This document shows, piece after piece, positions 26,576-36,131 of a stretch of DNA of 55,075 nt. The notes beneath the pieces were generated by a model. That model did no database searches. It was not told the origin of the DNA and saw only the letters and a list, made by a program, of their open reading frames with translations. Source of the stretch: Pyrinomonadaceae bacterium. Lineage in GTDB: Bacteria > Acidobacteriota > Blastocatellia > Pyrinomonadales > Pyrinomonadaceae. The translations under genes and the position numbers were made by a program. The stretch lies in assembly GCA_013811945.1 (NCBI GenBank), contig JACCUI010000044.1, forward strand, positions 1 to 55,075. The letters are read 5' to 3'. The number at the start of each line of letters is the position of its first letter. Positions within the stretch are counted from its first letter, which is position 1.

Positions 26576-29500
26576 TCAACCCTCGCCTGAGGATAAAGAC
26601 TGATTACGTTGCGGCGCTGGCAGTTACACTGGCGCCCATTGTCTATTTCTTCCCGGCCGTCATAAACCGCAAGGTGCTGTGCCCTTACGACGGCCTTATT
26701 CAGAACGTACCCCTTCGCGTGGCTGCGGCAAATATCCTGCACAGCGGCTATCTTCCATTGTGGAACCCGTACTACTTTAGCGGAACACCGTTGCTCGCTT
26801 CATCACAGGCCGGAGTTCTGTTCCCTCTCAACTGGTACTACCTACTTTTCTCACCCACCATCGCTACAAATTTGATGGTGATCTCAACCTATATGTTAGC
26901 GGCGCTGGGTGCCTATTTGTACTCTCGTCGTTCCGGCGCGTCGATCGCTGGCGCTGTGGTAACCAGTATCGTCTGGCAATGCTGCGGTTTCCTCGTGGGA
27001 CAGCTCAGCCACATAAACATAGTTCAGACTGCCGCGATGCTCCCATGGGTGCTTTGGGGGGTTGAAGCATACGCCGGCAGCTGTAGTCGCGCACGCGGTG
27101 CCTTGCTGGCCCTGCTCGTCGCACTTCAGGCATTTGTCGGTCATCAACAGACTTTTGTTTATTCGTTGATGTTGGTTACGGCATACGCTGTGGTAATCAC
27201 GCTTGCCAACATTCAACCGTGGTCCCCCAGCGGACAGCGAGCTTGGGGTGGTGGAGCTCGGAAGCGTTACCTCTGGTCGCTGGCCTATGTTTCGGCTGGT
27301 ACATTATTGGCCGCGGTGCAAATCGTACCGACCTTCGAGTTGCTTCGCAACAGCCAACGCTCCGAAGCCACTTACGAATTCTTTACTTCATTCTCGATGC
27401 CTCGCCGGTTTTTGTCGGCCTTCTTTGCGCCGTACATCATGGGTGGTGGCGACGGGAGATTGTTCCGCGCACCTTACTTTGGCGAACCGTTCTACGCCGA
27501 GTTCGTCGGCTATGCCGGCTTACTGGCGATGATGCTGGCGCTTGTCGCCCTGCTGGTCCAACCGGACACGAGAACAAAGTTCTGGGCGGGTACGGCGCTA
27601 GTGTGCGCACTGCTCGCGTTTGGCGCTCGAGCACCTCTCCACTTGTATTGGTTGGTATATTACGTGCCGGTTCTGAATCTTTTCCGGGTTCCGGCACGTC
27701 ACCTGATGGAAGTGGACTTCGCGATTGCAGTGCTGGCGGGTCGCGGGTTTACCGCGTTGGCGGGAGCCCGGGGCGACAAACGGTTTCTGCGGCGCGCCGC
27801 CATTGCCGCCAGCGTCGTGGTGGTACTAACTTGTCTAATGGTGACCTGGTTGCGGCCCGAAAAATTCCTCTTGGCACGTAGTGCGCCGGTGACATTACTA
27901 CGCGCGCCGGAGTTGTTCCTGCCGGTTCTCTTCGCGGCCCTGAGCGCATGGGCCATATGGGTTTTCGCCCGGCGACGACGCGGCAGTACAGCACTGTTGC
28001 TCGCAATCCTCACGGTGGATCTCATCATCTGGGGACATTCGAGCGGATGGTACGCGTCGAGTCCTACGGCAGACGAAGAATTTTGGAGTGTGCCGGAGAC
28101 CGTTCAATTTCTGCGTCGTACGGCTCCGCAGGATCCAGCCGAGTATAGAATTCTGACTGCACCACACGCATTTGATCCGGCGACACCTCCGGTCCCACCT
28201 TCGGTCTCGCATTCGACTAATTGGGTGCTCTGGACGCAGCCGGATGTTTATATGATGCACGGCATTCACAACGCCGCCGGCTATGATGGTTTAGGATTAA
28301 AGCGTTACAGCCGGCTCGCGGGGCAAATGAAAGTCTGGGGTGAATTAACTGATCCTGAGACGACGCTACGCGGCCCCAGCCGCGAGATAGATCTGCTAAA
28401 CGTCCGTTATTTGATTTCGATGCGCAAGCAGTCTGGCAACGACCAAGCCGAGGCTGCTCCCCCTCCTGGCAATGATTTCGACGCCGCGACTGACCGGTAC
28501 AGTGGGTTGATGTTTGCCAAGAGCGATCTTGGTCTGCCCGGTATAGGTGCTGGTAAGCGAGTGCGTTTCGTGGTCAAACCAATGGCAGCGGATCGGGTGG
28601 CGTTGGTGACAAACCTGGCATGGTCAGACAACGTTCCCGACCAGACGATCGTTGGCCGTTTGCGTGTATTAGCAATAGACGGCCGTGCTTTCGAGTTTCC
28701 ATTACGCGCGGGTGTAGACACTGCGGAGTGGTCCCACAGTCGCCCGTACACTCGCGCTCGCATTAAGCACAAACTTCCCTCGGTGGCCACTAGTTACACG
28801 GTCAACGATGCGAAAGGTAACTACGAGGCGCATACATATGTCACCTCCTTTAAGCTTCCTGAAGAGATCATTGTCACAGGTGGTGAAATTGAGGTTGAGG
28901 CTGGAACTCGCTGGCCGGATCTCCTCCTGAGCGTTTTTCGCTTGTCGCTGGTGGATGCGGATCAGGACAAAAGCTACCCGCTGCGACGCGAGTGGATGCG
29001 TATTGATGGTCCATCCGCACATGCGGAAGTCCAACCGGTCGGCAAACCGAAAAGCGATCGATGGGAGCTTCTTACGCAAACCTCGAACGTGGATATCTAC
29101 GAGAATGCGCGGTACCTGCCACGCGCCTGGCTGGCATCAGAGTCCATGGTTCTGGATGATGGCGCGACGCTCGAAGTCGTGCGCACGGGTAAGCTGCCTG
29201 ATGGGTCAGTTTGGGATCCGGTGCGCACCGCCCTCGTCGAGGCGAAGCCGTCGGCGGCCTTGGTACCCAAGGCGCAAGACGCGCGGGCAGAAATAACAAG
29301 GTACGAACCAAATCGAGTTAAGGTGACGTCCTACTTTAGCGGAACGTCAATTCTCGTTTTGAGCGAAAATTATTACCCCGGTTGGAGTGCTTACGTCGAT
29401 GGACAAGCAACTGATACCTTGCGGGTGAATTACAACCTGCGCGGCGTTGAACTTGGCCCTGGTGCCCACCAGATCGAGTTCCTCTATCGCCCGAAGTCTG

Positions 29501-29589
29501 CGCTTATCGGGTTCTTCATCTCACTTCTCACGCTGGCAGCGCTCTTGTTCCAAGTATTACGCGGTTTTGTCAGAACGGGGGAGCGGTAG
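26563..29589 (+). CDS. YfhO-family membrane protein
   Basis: A 1008-residue protein with about 12 membrane helices in the first half (starting TDYVAALAVTLAPIVYFFPA), an extracytoplasmic domain of about 450 residues, and a final helix (IGFFISLLTLAALLFQVL). The family blocks LWNPYYFSGTPLLAS and LVLSENYYPGWSAYVDG identify bacterial YfhO, a GT-C-like protein implicated in glycosylating cell-surface polymers in Bacillus and Listeria. Here it would modify surface glycan or lipid on the outer face of the inner membrane. The ATG overlaps the divergent GT-C start by 13 bases and lacks a clear ribosome binding site. The last codons (RTGER and stop) lie inside a repeat element. Confidence 0.85.
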   Translation: MTGPFNPRLRIKTDYVAALAVTLAPIVYFFPAVINRKVLCPYDGLIQNVPLRVAAANILHSGYLPLWNPYYFSGTPLLASSQAGVLFPLNWYYLLFSPTIATNLMVISTYMLAALGAYLYSRRSGASIAGAVVTSIVWQCCGFLVGQLSHINIVQTAAMLPWVLWGVEAYAGSCSRARGALLALLVALQAFVGHQQTFVYSLMLVTAYAVVITLANIQPWSPSGQRAWGGGARKRYLWSLAYVSAGTLLAAVQIVPTFELLRNSQRSEATYEFFTSFSMPRRFLSAFFAPYIMGGGDGRLFRAPYFGEPFYAEFVGYAGLLAMMLALVALLVQPDTRTKFWAGTALVCALLAFGARAPLHLYWLVYYVPVLNLFRVPARHLMEVDFAIAVLAGRGFTALAGARGDKRFLRRAAIAASVVVVLTCLMVTWLRPEKFLLARSAPVTLLRAPELFLPVLFAALSAWAIWVFARRRRGSTALLLAILTVDLIIWGHSSGWYASSPTADEEFWSVPETVQFLRRTAPQDPAEYRILTAPHAFDPATPPVPPSVSHSTNWVLWTQPDVYMMHGIHNAAGYDGLGLKRYSRLAGQMKVWGELTDPETTLRGPSREIDLLNVRYLISMRKQSGNDQAEAAPPPGNDFDAATDRYSGLMFAKSDLGLPGIGAGKRVRFVVKPMAADRVALVTNLAWSDNVPDQTIVGRLRVLAIDGRAFEFPLRAGVDTAEWSHSRPYTRARIKHKLPSVATSYTVNDAKGNYEAHTYVTSFKLPEEIIVTGGEIEVEAGTRWPDLLLSVFRLSLVDADQDKSYPLRREWMRIDGPSAHAEVQPVGKPKSDRWELLTQTSNVDIYENARYLPRAWLASESMVLDDGATLEVVRTGKLPDGSVWDPVRTALVEAKPSAALVPKAQDARAEITRYEPNRVKVTSYFSGTSILVLSENYYPGWSAYVDGQATDTLRVNYNLRGVELGPGAHQIEFLYRPKSALIGFFISLLTLAALLFQVLRGFVRTGER

Positions 29590-29709
29590 CGACCCGGTCT
29601 CAACTCGGAGCATACTACCCGGTCGCTACCGCTTACGGTGCTGACAAGTATTCTTTACTGGTCCTGTCAGAACGGGGATAGCGACCCGGTTGCAACAGGG
29701 GGCATACAT
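29569..29709. repeat. Family C-like repeat cluster
   Basis: GTCAGAACGGGG followed by TAGCGACCCGGT occurs twice as a direct repeat (from 29569 and from 29667). Arms AGCGGTAGCGACCCGGT (29582-29598) and ACCCGGTCGCTACCGCT (29617-29633) form an inverted repeat. The motif matches the terminal repeat of the element at 50563. The repeat provides the TAG stop of the YfhO-like gene. Confidence 0.65.
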
Positions 29710-29720
29710 AAGCTGGACGC

Positions 29721-30524
29721 GTGCTACTTATGCAGGATCCTATCGCGGCGGAGTCGGGAAACAGTCTAATTATGATGGCGAAACCGCGGCATATCGATAG
29801 CCTGAGTGACTGTTTTTTCTATCACACTATGGAGCTGCCCGGCTGTGGCGAAGTGCGCGGACAATGGGATTTGCGTGGCAGATTCGACGATTATGTCGGT
29901 GGAGTGAATTTCAGTGAGAAAAAAGTGCTCGACGTGGGGACTGCGACCGGCTTCCTCAGTTTCGAAGCCGAGAAAAGACGTGCGGCCCGAGTAGTCTCCT
30001 TCGATATGAGCGATCCAAAGCAGTTCCGGTGTCTCCCTTTTAAAGACAAGCTTTATTACCGCGATCCCGAGCGTTGGGCTGAACAATTCGGAGCTGAAAT
30101 CGAAAAGTGGAAGAATGCCTACTGGCTCTGCCATAGATTGTTGGAGTCGAAGGCAGAGGTTTTTTACGGGAGTATCTACGACCTACCGGTGGCGCTCGGC
30201 GAGTTTGACGTGGCGATTGTCGGGGCCGTGTTGGAACACTTGAGCGATCCGATCAGCGCGTTGGCCTCAATCACACGTCTTACCAAAAAGACCGTGGTTG
30301 TGATTACACCATTGCTGGAAATCGATGAGCGGATTGCCCGGTTGCATGGATCTGCAAGTCACCCGGAAAACGATTTCACATGGTGGATCTATTCGGTCGG
30401 CATCTATCGCGAGATCTTCAAGATGCTCGGCTTTAGCATCGCGCGCATCACCGACTCGCAGTACTACTATCACTACGGAGATCGCCTCGAGAAAAGGTCT
30501 ACGATCGTGGCTGTCCGCGATTAA
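29721..30524 (+). CDS. SAM-dependent methyltransferase
   Basis: A class I methyltransferase of up to 267 residues, with motif I KVLDVGTATGFLSFEAE (about 68-84), VSFDMSD as motif II and FDVAIVGAVLEHLSDP as the post-I/motif III region. The fold predicts methyl transfer from S-adenosylmethionine to a small molecule or sugar; in this locus a sugar or glycan target is likely. Start is uncertain: GTG 29721, ATG 29730 or ATG 29772 (before MAKPRHIDSLSD) are all in frame and none has a strong ribosome binding site. It converges with the CmoB-like gene across a repeat half-copy. Confidence 0.75.
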   Translation: MLLMQDPIAAESGNSLIMMAKPRHIDSLSDCFFYHTMELPGCGEVRGQWDLRGRFDDYVGGVNFSEKKVLDVGTATGFLSFEAEKRRAARVVSFDMSDPKQFRCLPFKDKLYYRDPERWAEQFGAEIEKWKNAYWLCHRLLESKAEVFYGSIYDLPVALGEFDVAIVGAVLEHLSDPISALASITRLTKKTVVVITPLLEIDERIARLHGSASHPENDFTWWIYSVGIYREIFKMLGFSIARITDSQYYYHYGDRLEKRSTIVAVRD

Positions 30525-30548
30525 TGGTGGTTGAAAAGGCCACAGAAC

Positions 30549-30581
30549 GCTCCACGAAACTACACGAACTAACACGAAATC
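30549..30581. repeat. Half copy of family A
   Basis: GCTCCACGAAACTACACGAA and the following ACACGAAAT match the left arm of family A. The sequence overlaps the 3' end of the minus-strand methyltransferase and supplies its last residues (KISC) and its TAG stop. Confidence 0.6.
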
Positions 30582-31756
30582 TTACCAGTGGTTTTTCTGG
30601 TTGATGGAGGCAACGCATACCTCACGCCCTGTTCCTTTACGACAAGTTCATGTCTTAGCGTCGCCGAGCTGAAGTCCTCGAACCAGGCAACATACTCGGA
30701 AACCATGTCGAATTCGACGATGTACCGGCCCGGCTCCCGAGGCGCTCGCAAAATAATGCCTATCACTGCCTCGGCGCCCGGTTCCAGGTCCTGGGGTAAG
30801 TTGGCGCGCCCGTAATCCCAGGAGATCTCTTCGTCGTTTGCGTGCATCAGGTGAGCGCCAAGATGAATGGCCCCCTTGTCGGAAGGGCCTTCGCCCTGCG
30901 CGGGCCATCGCGTCAGTCCGGAGTTTTTAACTCGCAGGGTAAATGATAGCTCCTCTTCCGGTTGACAGGACGGCGCGCCGGCTTCGAGCGAGAGGGCAGC
31001 GAGGTAATGAAGGCGCGCTCCTTGTTCGGAGCCGTCCGCGGTTTTCTGACAGATCAGTACGGCCCGTTCGTTTTTGACCTCAATAACCTCGATGCTGTCA
31101 AAGCCGGTGTTTCTCAACAGTGCTTGAAGTGCCTCGACGCTTGGCAGGAACCAGTTAAAGACCTGCTCTTTCGCGTCCCGCGGGTTTTCGACGAGGGCGA
31201 GCGGATGCAGACGCATCTGGTCTTCACCAAGCGGATGTGAGAATGATGCCGGTGCCCGCTCCGGCGGCATGATAGCCGTCTCGATAATCAGCGTTTCCCG
31301 CGTTACGTTGTAAAGATTTTCCAGCGCCAGCACTAAGTGCTTGAGGTGATAGATCAGGCCGAGAGCTAGAGTAATGTCGAACTGCCCCATCCTTCGTTGG
31401 TCCAGTTCATAAACATTCATCCGGCGAAACTCCAGATCCAGGCCCAGCACCTTGCGCACGAAGACAGCCTGCCGGATGTGGTGGCGCTGACCGTCCACTC
31501 CGAGCACGTGCCCGGCGCCGCGCCGCTTTGCCTCGAAGGAATAGAATCCAGCGTTGCAGCCCACGTCCAATAGCGATTTGCCGTGTAAGTCTCGAGGAAG
31601 GCACTGTTGGATAACTTGCCAGGGTTCGTGCGGATGGTCCACAGGCTCGCCCATCACGCTCACAGTCTTGGTCGTGATGCCACCACCCAGGTCAATAGAG
31701 TGGAACCAGGGCTCGAGGCTCTTTAGTTCTGCGAGAATCTCTTTTCTCGTCATCAT
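30569..31756 (-). CDS. CmoB-like methyltransferase with C-terminal Ig-like domain
   Basis: A 395-residue protein. Residues 1-240 are a class I methyltransferase of the CmoB/DUF1698 type: WFHSIDLGGGITTK near the start, motif I SLLDVGCNAGFYSFEAKRRG (61-80), and FDITLALGLIYHLKHLVLAL. Residues 249-375 form a beta-sandwich with VKNSGLTRWPAQG and the signature EPGRYIVEFDMVSEYVAWFE. The same domain ends the next gene and makes up the lipoprotein at 36132. As the gene lies in a polysaccharide locus, the substrate is more likely a glycan or sugar nucleotide than tRNA; this is inference. No strong ribosome binding site is seen before ATG 31756. Confidence 0.8.
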   Translation of the reverse strand: MMTRKEILAELKSLEPWFHSIDLGGGITTKTVSVMGEPVDHPHEPWQVIQQCLPRDLHGKSLLDVGCNAGFYSFEAKRRGAGHVLGVDGQRHHIRQAVFVRKVLGLDLEFRRMNVYELDQRRMGQFDITLALGLIYHLKHLVLALENLYNVTRETLIIETAIMPPERAPASFSHPLGEDQMRLHPLALVENPRDAKEQVFNWFLPSVEALQALLRNTGFDSIEVIEVKNERAVLICQKTADGSEQGARLHYLAALSLEAGAPSCQPEEELSFTLRVKNSGLTRWPAQGEGPSDKGAIHLGAHLMHANDEEISWDYGRANLPQDLEPGAEAVIGIILRAPREPGRYIVEFDMVSEYVAWFEDFSSATLRHELVVKEQGVRYALPPSTRKTTGKISC

Positions 31757-31817
31757 TGGTTCAAAGGCCCGTTATGGCCGAGCGGTAGCGAGTGTGTGAA
31801 AACAGAAAAGGGCTTAC

Positions 31818-32025
31818 GGTAATTTGCAGGTAAGGAAGGCGGACCCTGTCCCCGCTCTTACGAAGAACAGATGAATCCTTGGATTAACAACTCAATCATG
31901 CTCACCTTCTAAAGGAGCTTCATCACACGGCTGGCAATGGGTCGAAACCACAACCTCCCGGGCGCTGCTGAATGGCTTCAAGCTTGAGGCGGGGACGGGG
32001 TCCGCCTTCCTACCTGCAAATTACC
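31818..32025. repeat. MITE-like element, family B (37-38-base terminal inverted repeats)
   Basis: The left end starts GGTAATTTGCAGGTAAGG and the right end is its reverse complement, with one indel and one substitution over 37-38 bases (31818-31855 and 31989-32025). The 208-base element has no coding capacity and fills most of the 360-base gap between two genes. No clear target duplication is seen. A partial copy is at 20251. Confidence 0.75.
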
Positions 32026-32116
32026 CCCGTCCTTTTTAGTTTTCACGCAGTCTCTACCGCCGCCAGCTCTATGTTAGTGCTTACACTAAGCTCAGATGTG
32101 TTCGCTCTCGTTTTCA

Positions 32117-34780
32117 CTACCCCACCTCGAAACGAAGCACGAAAGGCTCTGACCCATGCTGCTCAAACCAGCAGACGTGCTGGTCGACGAGGTCAACTTT
32201 AAGCGTGTAAGAACCGGGAAGTCGCGGCGCCGCACAGTCGATCCTGATATTTACCGTTTCACCGGGGGCAACGGCCGAGGGGAGCCGTGGCTCGCCGTGG
32301 AACTCGCCGACCAGCGTGCCTGCATCACCAAAGATTCGGACAGCAGGCATCACGATTCCCGCGCGAACGGTCTGCCCGGCGAGCCAGAGCGTATCCCCAG
32401 TATTCTGGATGGCGAGTAGGATCGTCAGCGGTGCGCTGGGAGCGATCTGTTTGGGCGGAGTTGAGCGCAAAGAAAACCGCGCACGCAAAAGGCCTGGGCT
32501 GCGGCTGTCGGGCACTGTCGAGCCAAACGTGCCCTCGCAGACTTTTTTGCAAGTCAGGTAATGATAATGCGTCGCGAGCGTGGTGAGCGGCAGACGATCG
32601 CCTTCCAGCATCTCGCGCTCGAAGAGGCCGTTGACGCTGATGTAGTCACCGACCACGGCAAAACCGTGTTCGTCGAGCAGCGAGCGCAAGTACTCGCCGC
32701 TAAAAGGCGATTCAAGCGTTCCGTACTGGCGCATTACGTCGCATAACTCATCTTCCGTTGCGGAGCCGGCGGCGGGTTTCTGGCCTTCCAGAATAAAAAG
32801 CAATCCACCAATATTCAGCATCGCCGCGAGGTGGGAGAAGACTGCCGTTTCATCTTCGAGGTGGTGCAGCGAGTCATAGCAAATAATGGCGTCAAACTTT
32901 TCCGGGAGTGGAGCTGTCTCTACGTCGTGCTTGAGAAAACGACACTGTAGCGACGTCTCGTGGTCCACATTGTAAGGAACGCGCTCGAAGCGCTCGCGGG
33001 CCATCTGAATGAGATCATCACAGATATCAATCCCCAGGACCTTGTAGCCAAGTCGGGAGAAATATTCGCTGAGCCATCCCGACCCGCATCCAACATCCAG
33101 AAGGCTTCTACCCGCAGGCAAAGCCAGCGCGACGGCGATATTGGCGAAGTCGCAGAAATGACGGTGCGTTTCCGCATCCATGCCGTCTCCGAGGTGCTTC
33201 ACGGGCTTGTTTTTGAGGTTATAGAATGGCTTTGTTCTTAGGTAATAGCTGCGTTCCGCGTCGAGCTTGCTCGGATACTCGATAGCTGCGCGTTTGTAAT
33301 CAATACCTTCAATTCTTGGTAGGCGTCCGTCGGAGTCCCGGCTCGATTGCGCGCCCGCATGACCATTGCCCGTGATTTGCGCATCGGACGCATCGCCGGG
33401 AGGGTCAGCTATGCCGCCGGTTTGGAGAATCGTAGTTGGGGTTGCCGCGAACTCCTGGGCCGGTACCAGCAGCGACACCTCCGAGGCGATGCCACGCAGA
33501 AGCACTTCGTCGTTTGCCCGCATCCCGAGCAACGACACTTCATCTGAGACCTTCTTGATAAGTTGTCGGCGCGAGCGATTCGCAATCACCTCACGGATGA
33601 AGTCCACATAACGCGACGCGTTCTGTTGACCATCATGTTCCGAGAGCACGTGACGGCGCGCGTTAGCGCCGATGCGCAGGCGGAATTGCGTATCCTCGAT
33701 CAGTTTGCGCAAGTAAGCCTGGAGCAATGCATCGGTGTAGTGGTCATGGTCGATCTTGACCACTGCGTCGTTAGGCAACTCAGCATAAGCTCCTACGTTG
33801 GAGACAATTGCCGGCACGCTCGCCGTCATGATTCGATAAAGGCTGGCGGAGGTTTCGCCGACGGTGCGCTGGCGAAGATTAATGGCGATGTCGGTCTCCG
33901 AGATGTAGCGCTCAAACTCGGCGAGCGTGACATGGCCCGTAATCTTCACGCGGTCGGACATGCCGCAGTCGCTAATTATTGCGCGCACATCAAAGAAAGA
34001 GTTTTCCGCGCCGACGAGGGTGAATTTGAAGTCGTACTCGTCGCGCAATCGCGTGAGGGCGCGTAGCGTAAGCTCAATACCTTTATCCGGAGTTACCAGG
34101 CCGAAAGAAGCGATCGACACGCCGCGAGGTTGTCCGTTGAAGTCTTTGACTGCCGATTCTGTTTTGCCGACCCTGTCAGCGTGTATGTCTGCGACCGGCA
34201 TCGGAATGCGCGCGAGAGGAATGCCCGGAGCCAGGCGTTCGAATCGCGCACGGCTCCATTGGGAGTGGACAATGATGCCTTCTGCGGCACCGGCCGCGCG
34301 GCAATTAAGTGGAAAACTGAGGGGTGCCGCGACCTGCGGGGGCACGCTCCCGCGCACCAGATGTTCCTCGGCTCTGATGCGCTCACTTTTCCCGTGACAG
34401 GCAGCGACCTCGGCCAAATAGAGTTCAATATCTCCTCGTTCGCGCGCCAGGCCCAGAAAGAAATCCTGCAGAGCGAAATCATGGAAAACGACGACGCCGG
34501 ACCGCCTGCGCATGGTGTCGAAAATGCCGGCATGGTAGCGATGATCGTTTCCCATGTGGTAGATGACCGCGTCATAGTCCCGGAGGCGATCGAGAACGGA
34601 TTGGTCGCGATGGTAGTCGAAGCACCTGAACTGAGTCGCGATCTTCGGGTTACTCGGGCGGAAGCCGTCCACGAAAAGATCTACCTCAGCATAGGCAGCG
34701 AGGTAAGGCAGGAGCTCCTCGCTGTAGTCAGAAATGCCGGAGGGCTGCGGATTGAGTGGACTGAAATGCGCCAGTTTCAT
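32117..34780 (-). CDS. Three-domain protein: GT4 glycosyltransferase, methyltransferase and Ig-like domain
   Basis: An 887-residue fusion. The first 420 residues are a GT-B glycosyltransferase (MKLAHFSPLNPQPSGISDYS at the start, SFGLVTPDKGIELTLRAL, then RTVGETSASLYRIMTASVPA as the donor site). After a linker of 80-90 residues follows a class I methyltransferase with SLLDVGCGSGWLSEYFSRLG (around 545-565). Residues 765-887 are the Ig-like domain shared with its neighbours (NTGDTLWLAGQTVRAG, then LPGSYTLKVDLVDQHVCWFE). ATG 34780 is chosen over 34816 because conserved GT sequence begins there. One polypeptide could add a sugar and methylate it, as expected for chain capping. Stop and start of the flanking genes are close, suggesting one minus-strand transcript. 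Confidence 0.8.
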   Translation of the reverse strand: MKLAHFSPLNPQPSGISDYSEELLPYLAAYAEVDLFVDGFRPSNPKIATQFRCFDYHRDQSVLDRLRDYDAVIYHMGNDHRYHAGIFDTMRRRSGVVVFHDFALQDFFLGLARERGDIELYLAEVAACHGKSERIRAEEHLVRGSVPPQVAAPLSFPLNCRAAGAAEGIIVHSQWSRARFERLAPGIPLARIPMPVADIHADRVGKTESAVKDFNGQPRGVSIASFGLVTPDKGIELTLRALTRLRDEYDFKFTLVGAENSFFDVRAIISDCGMSDRVKITGHVTLAEFERYISETDIAINLRQRTVGETSASLYRIMTASVPAIVSNVGAYAELPNDAVVKIDHDHYTDALLQAYLRKLIEDTQFRLRIGANARRHVLSEHDGQQNASRYVDFIREVIANRSRRQLIKKVSDEVSLLGMRANDEVLLRGIASEVSLLVPAQEFAATPTTILQTGGIADPPGDASDAQITGNGHAGAQSSRDSDGRLPRIEGIDYKRAAIEYPSKLDAERSYYLRTKPFYNLKNKPVKHLGDGMDAETHRHFCDFANIAVALALPAGRSLLDVGCGSGWLSEYFSRLGYKVLGIDICDDLIQMARERFERVPYNVDHETSLQCRFLKHDVETAPLPEKFDAIICYDSLHHLEDETAVFSHLAAMLNIGGLLFILEGQKPAAGSATEDELCDVMRQYGTLESPFSGEYLRSLLDEHGFAVVGDYISVNGLFEREMLEGDRLPLTTLATHYHYLTCKKVCEGTFGSTVPDSRSPGLLRARFSLRSTPPKQIAPSAPLTILLAIQNTGDTLWLAGQTVRAGIVMPAVRIFGDAGTLVGEFHGEPRLPSAVAPGETVNIRIDCAAPRLPGSYTLKVDLVDQHVCWFEQHGSEPFVLRFEVG

Positions 34781-34817
34781 AAGTAAGTCGTAAACGTGAA
34801 TCGCTAGGCCATGCACT

Positions 34818-36095
34818 CTAAGAAAGTACGAAACTGAAATAGGCGGCGAATAATGCCGTCATTAAACTTAGCAGGGCCACCGACACAGTGCGAATTAATT
34901 CATCAACTCGTCGTCTCTCTCCGACGGAAGCCAACACAATGTACATGGGAAATAATACCATTGCGTAGCGGGCCTGCGATTGGAGCATAATCGACGAGAG
35001 CGTCATCAGGATCGACCCGAGCGTGTACCCGCCGAACGCCCAACGCCTGTCCCTTAGCAGCACCACGCCGCAACTGAGAGCCAGCACCGCAGCCGTGAAG
35101 TTCATAACGCGGAAGTCCCACTGATTGGTGAGCTGCAGCGGGTCGCGCAGGAAGTCCCAAAGCGGGACCAGGAAGATCGATATGCTTCGACCCCACACCA
35201 CCATCACGTCCTTGAATGCGAAGGCGTTGCCGGTGATCGTTTGCAGGTAGGCCATGAACGAGAGAAGCCCTACCGGGATCAGGCACAAACTCAGAACTTC
35301 CCTGCGCCGCCAGCGCCGCCCGTGAGTCTGCCAGTAAAAAGCGACGAGCGCAGGCAGAAGGAGCACGCCCGTGAAGCGCGTGGACGAGGCCAGTGCACCG
35401 CAAAGGCCAGCCGCCAACCAACGCCCCCGCCCCGCACTGTCAAGACTCGCCGCCGTCAGGAGCAGGAATAGCGATTCCGGTGTCGGCAGAGAGTAAAAAT
35501 AAGAGGTCGGGAAAAAGGCGAGGTAGAAAAGCGCGCGGCTGGCAATCCTCTCCTCGTAGCCGAAAGCGAGCGCCGACCGGTGTACGAAGAAGAGGGCAAC
35601 CAGGAAGAAGAGGTGCGAGAGCAGCATCCCAGTGACTGGCCACTCGCTAGTTACATTCCAAGCCAAGCGCCAGAGAAGGGGGAAGAGCGGGAAGAAGCCC
35701 CAGTTGTAGTGCTTGTCTGTCTTGAAGTCAGTCTTATGATATCCCTCTCTGGCGATGCCGGCGTACCAGTTCACGTCGGCCCTCATCACGGTTTCTCGGA
35801 GATTGCGCGCGATAGTCATCTTCCGGAGCGACAGGTTAACCTCGCGGGGCTCCCCGACCCCGCCCGATGTGGCGAGGTTGATCTGCCCGCCGACGATCAG
35901 GATGGTAAGGACGATGACGCGGGAAAACGTGAAGGTAAATATTGCCGCGCGGATGCTGCGGTTGCCTGCAATGCGACTCCACAGGGCACGCGCGCGGGCG
36001 CCTTTCCCGCCGTGCCAGAAACTAAGTCGGGCAGCAGGCGCGGCGTCTTCGTCGGATACTTCAGCGGAAGCAGGGGGTGCTGGTGTCTCCATCAT
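34818..36095 (-). CDS. PIG-V-like GT-C mannosyltransferase
   Basis: A multi-helix protein of about 425 residues. After a cytoplasmic N-terminus rich in Ala/Glu and a first helix (about 50-75) comes a loop with RADVNWYAGIAREGY followed by WGFFPLFPLLWRL, the pattern of PIG-V-type mannosyltransferases (W-Y-IA-GY, FFPLYPLL). These use polyprenyl-phosphate-mannose in the lumen or periplasm. ATG 36095 (next to a second ATG at 36092) is preferred over TTG 36122; neither has a good ribosome binding site. The gene sits between the triple-fusion protein and the Ig-like lipoprotein, in the same direction and with spacings of about 37 bases each side. Confidence 0.75.
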   Translation of the reverse strand: MMETPAPPASAEVSDEDAAPAARLSFWHGGKGARARALWSRIAGNRSIRAAIFTFTFSRVIVLTILIVGGQINLATSGGVGEPREVNLSLRKMTIARNLRETVMRADVNWYAGIAREGYHKTDFKTDKHYNWGFFPLFPLLWRLAWNVTSEWPVTGMLLSHLFFLVALFFVHRSALAFGYEERIASRALFYLAFFPTSYFYSLPTPESLFLLLTAASLDSAGRGRWLAAGLCGALASSTRFTGVLLLPALVAFYWQTHGRRWRRREVLSLCLIPVGLLSFMAYLQTITGNAFAFKDVMVVWGRSISIFLVPLWDFLRDPLQLTNQWDFRVMNFTAAVLALSCGVVLLRDRRWAFGGYTLGSILMTLSSIMLQSQARYAMVLFPMYIVLASVGERRRVDELIRTVSVALLSLMTALFAAYFSFVLS

Positions 36096-36131
36096 GGTTC
36101 GAAGTCTCGTGAGATGCCACAAACCTTGGGT

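Noticed and set aside
27219..27881. A 220-residue frame inside the YfhO-like gene
   Set aside because: Out-of-frame shadow of a clear membrane protein; its composition is Arg/Gly/Ser-rich and it shows no domain.
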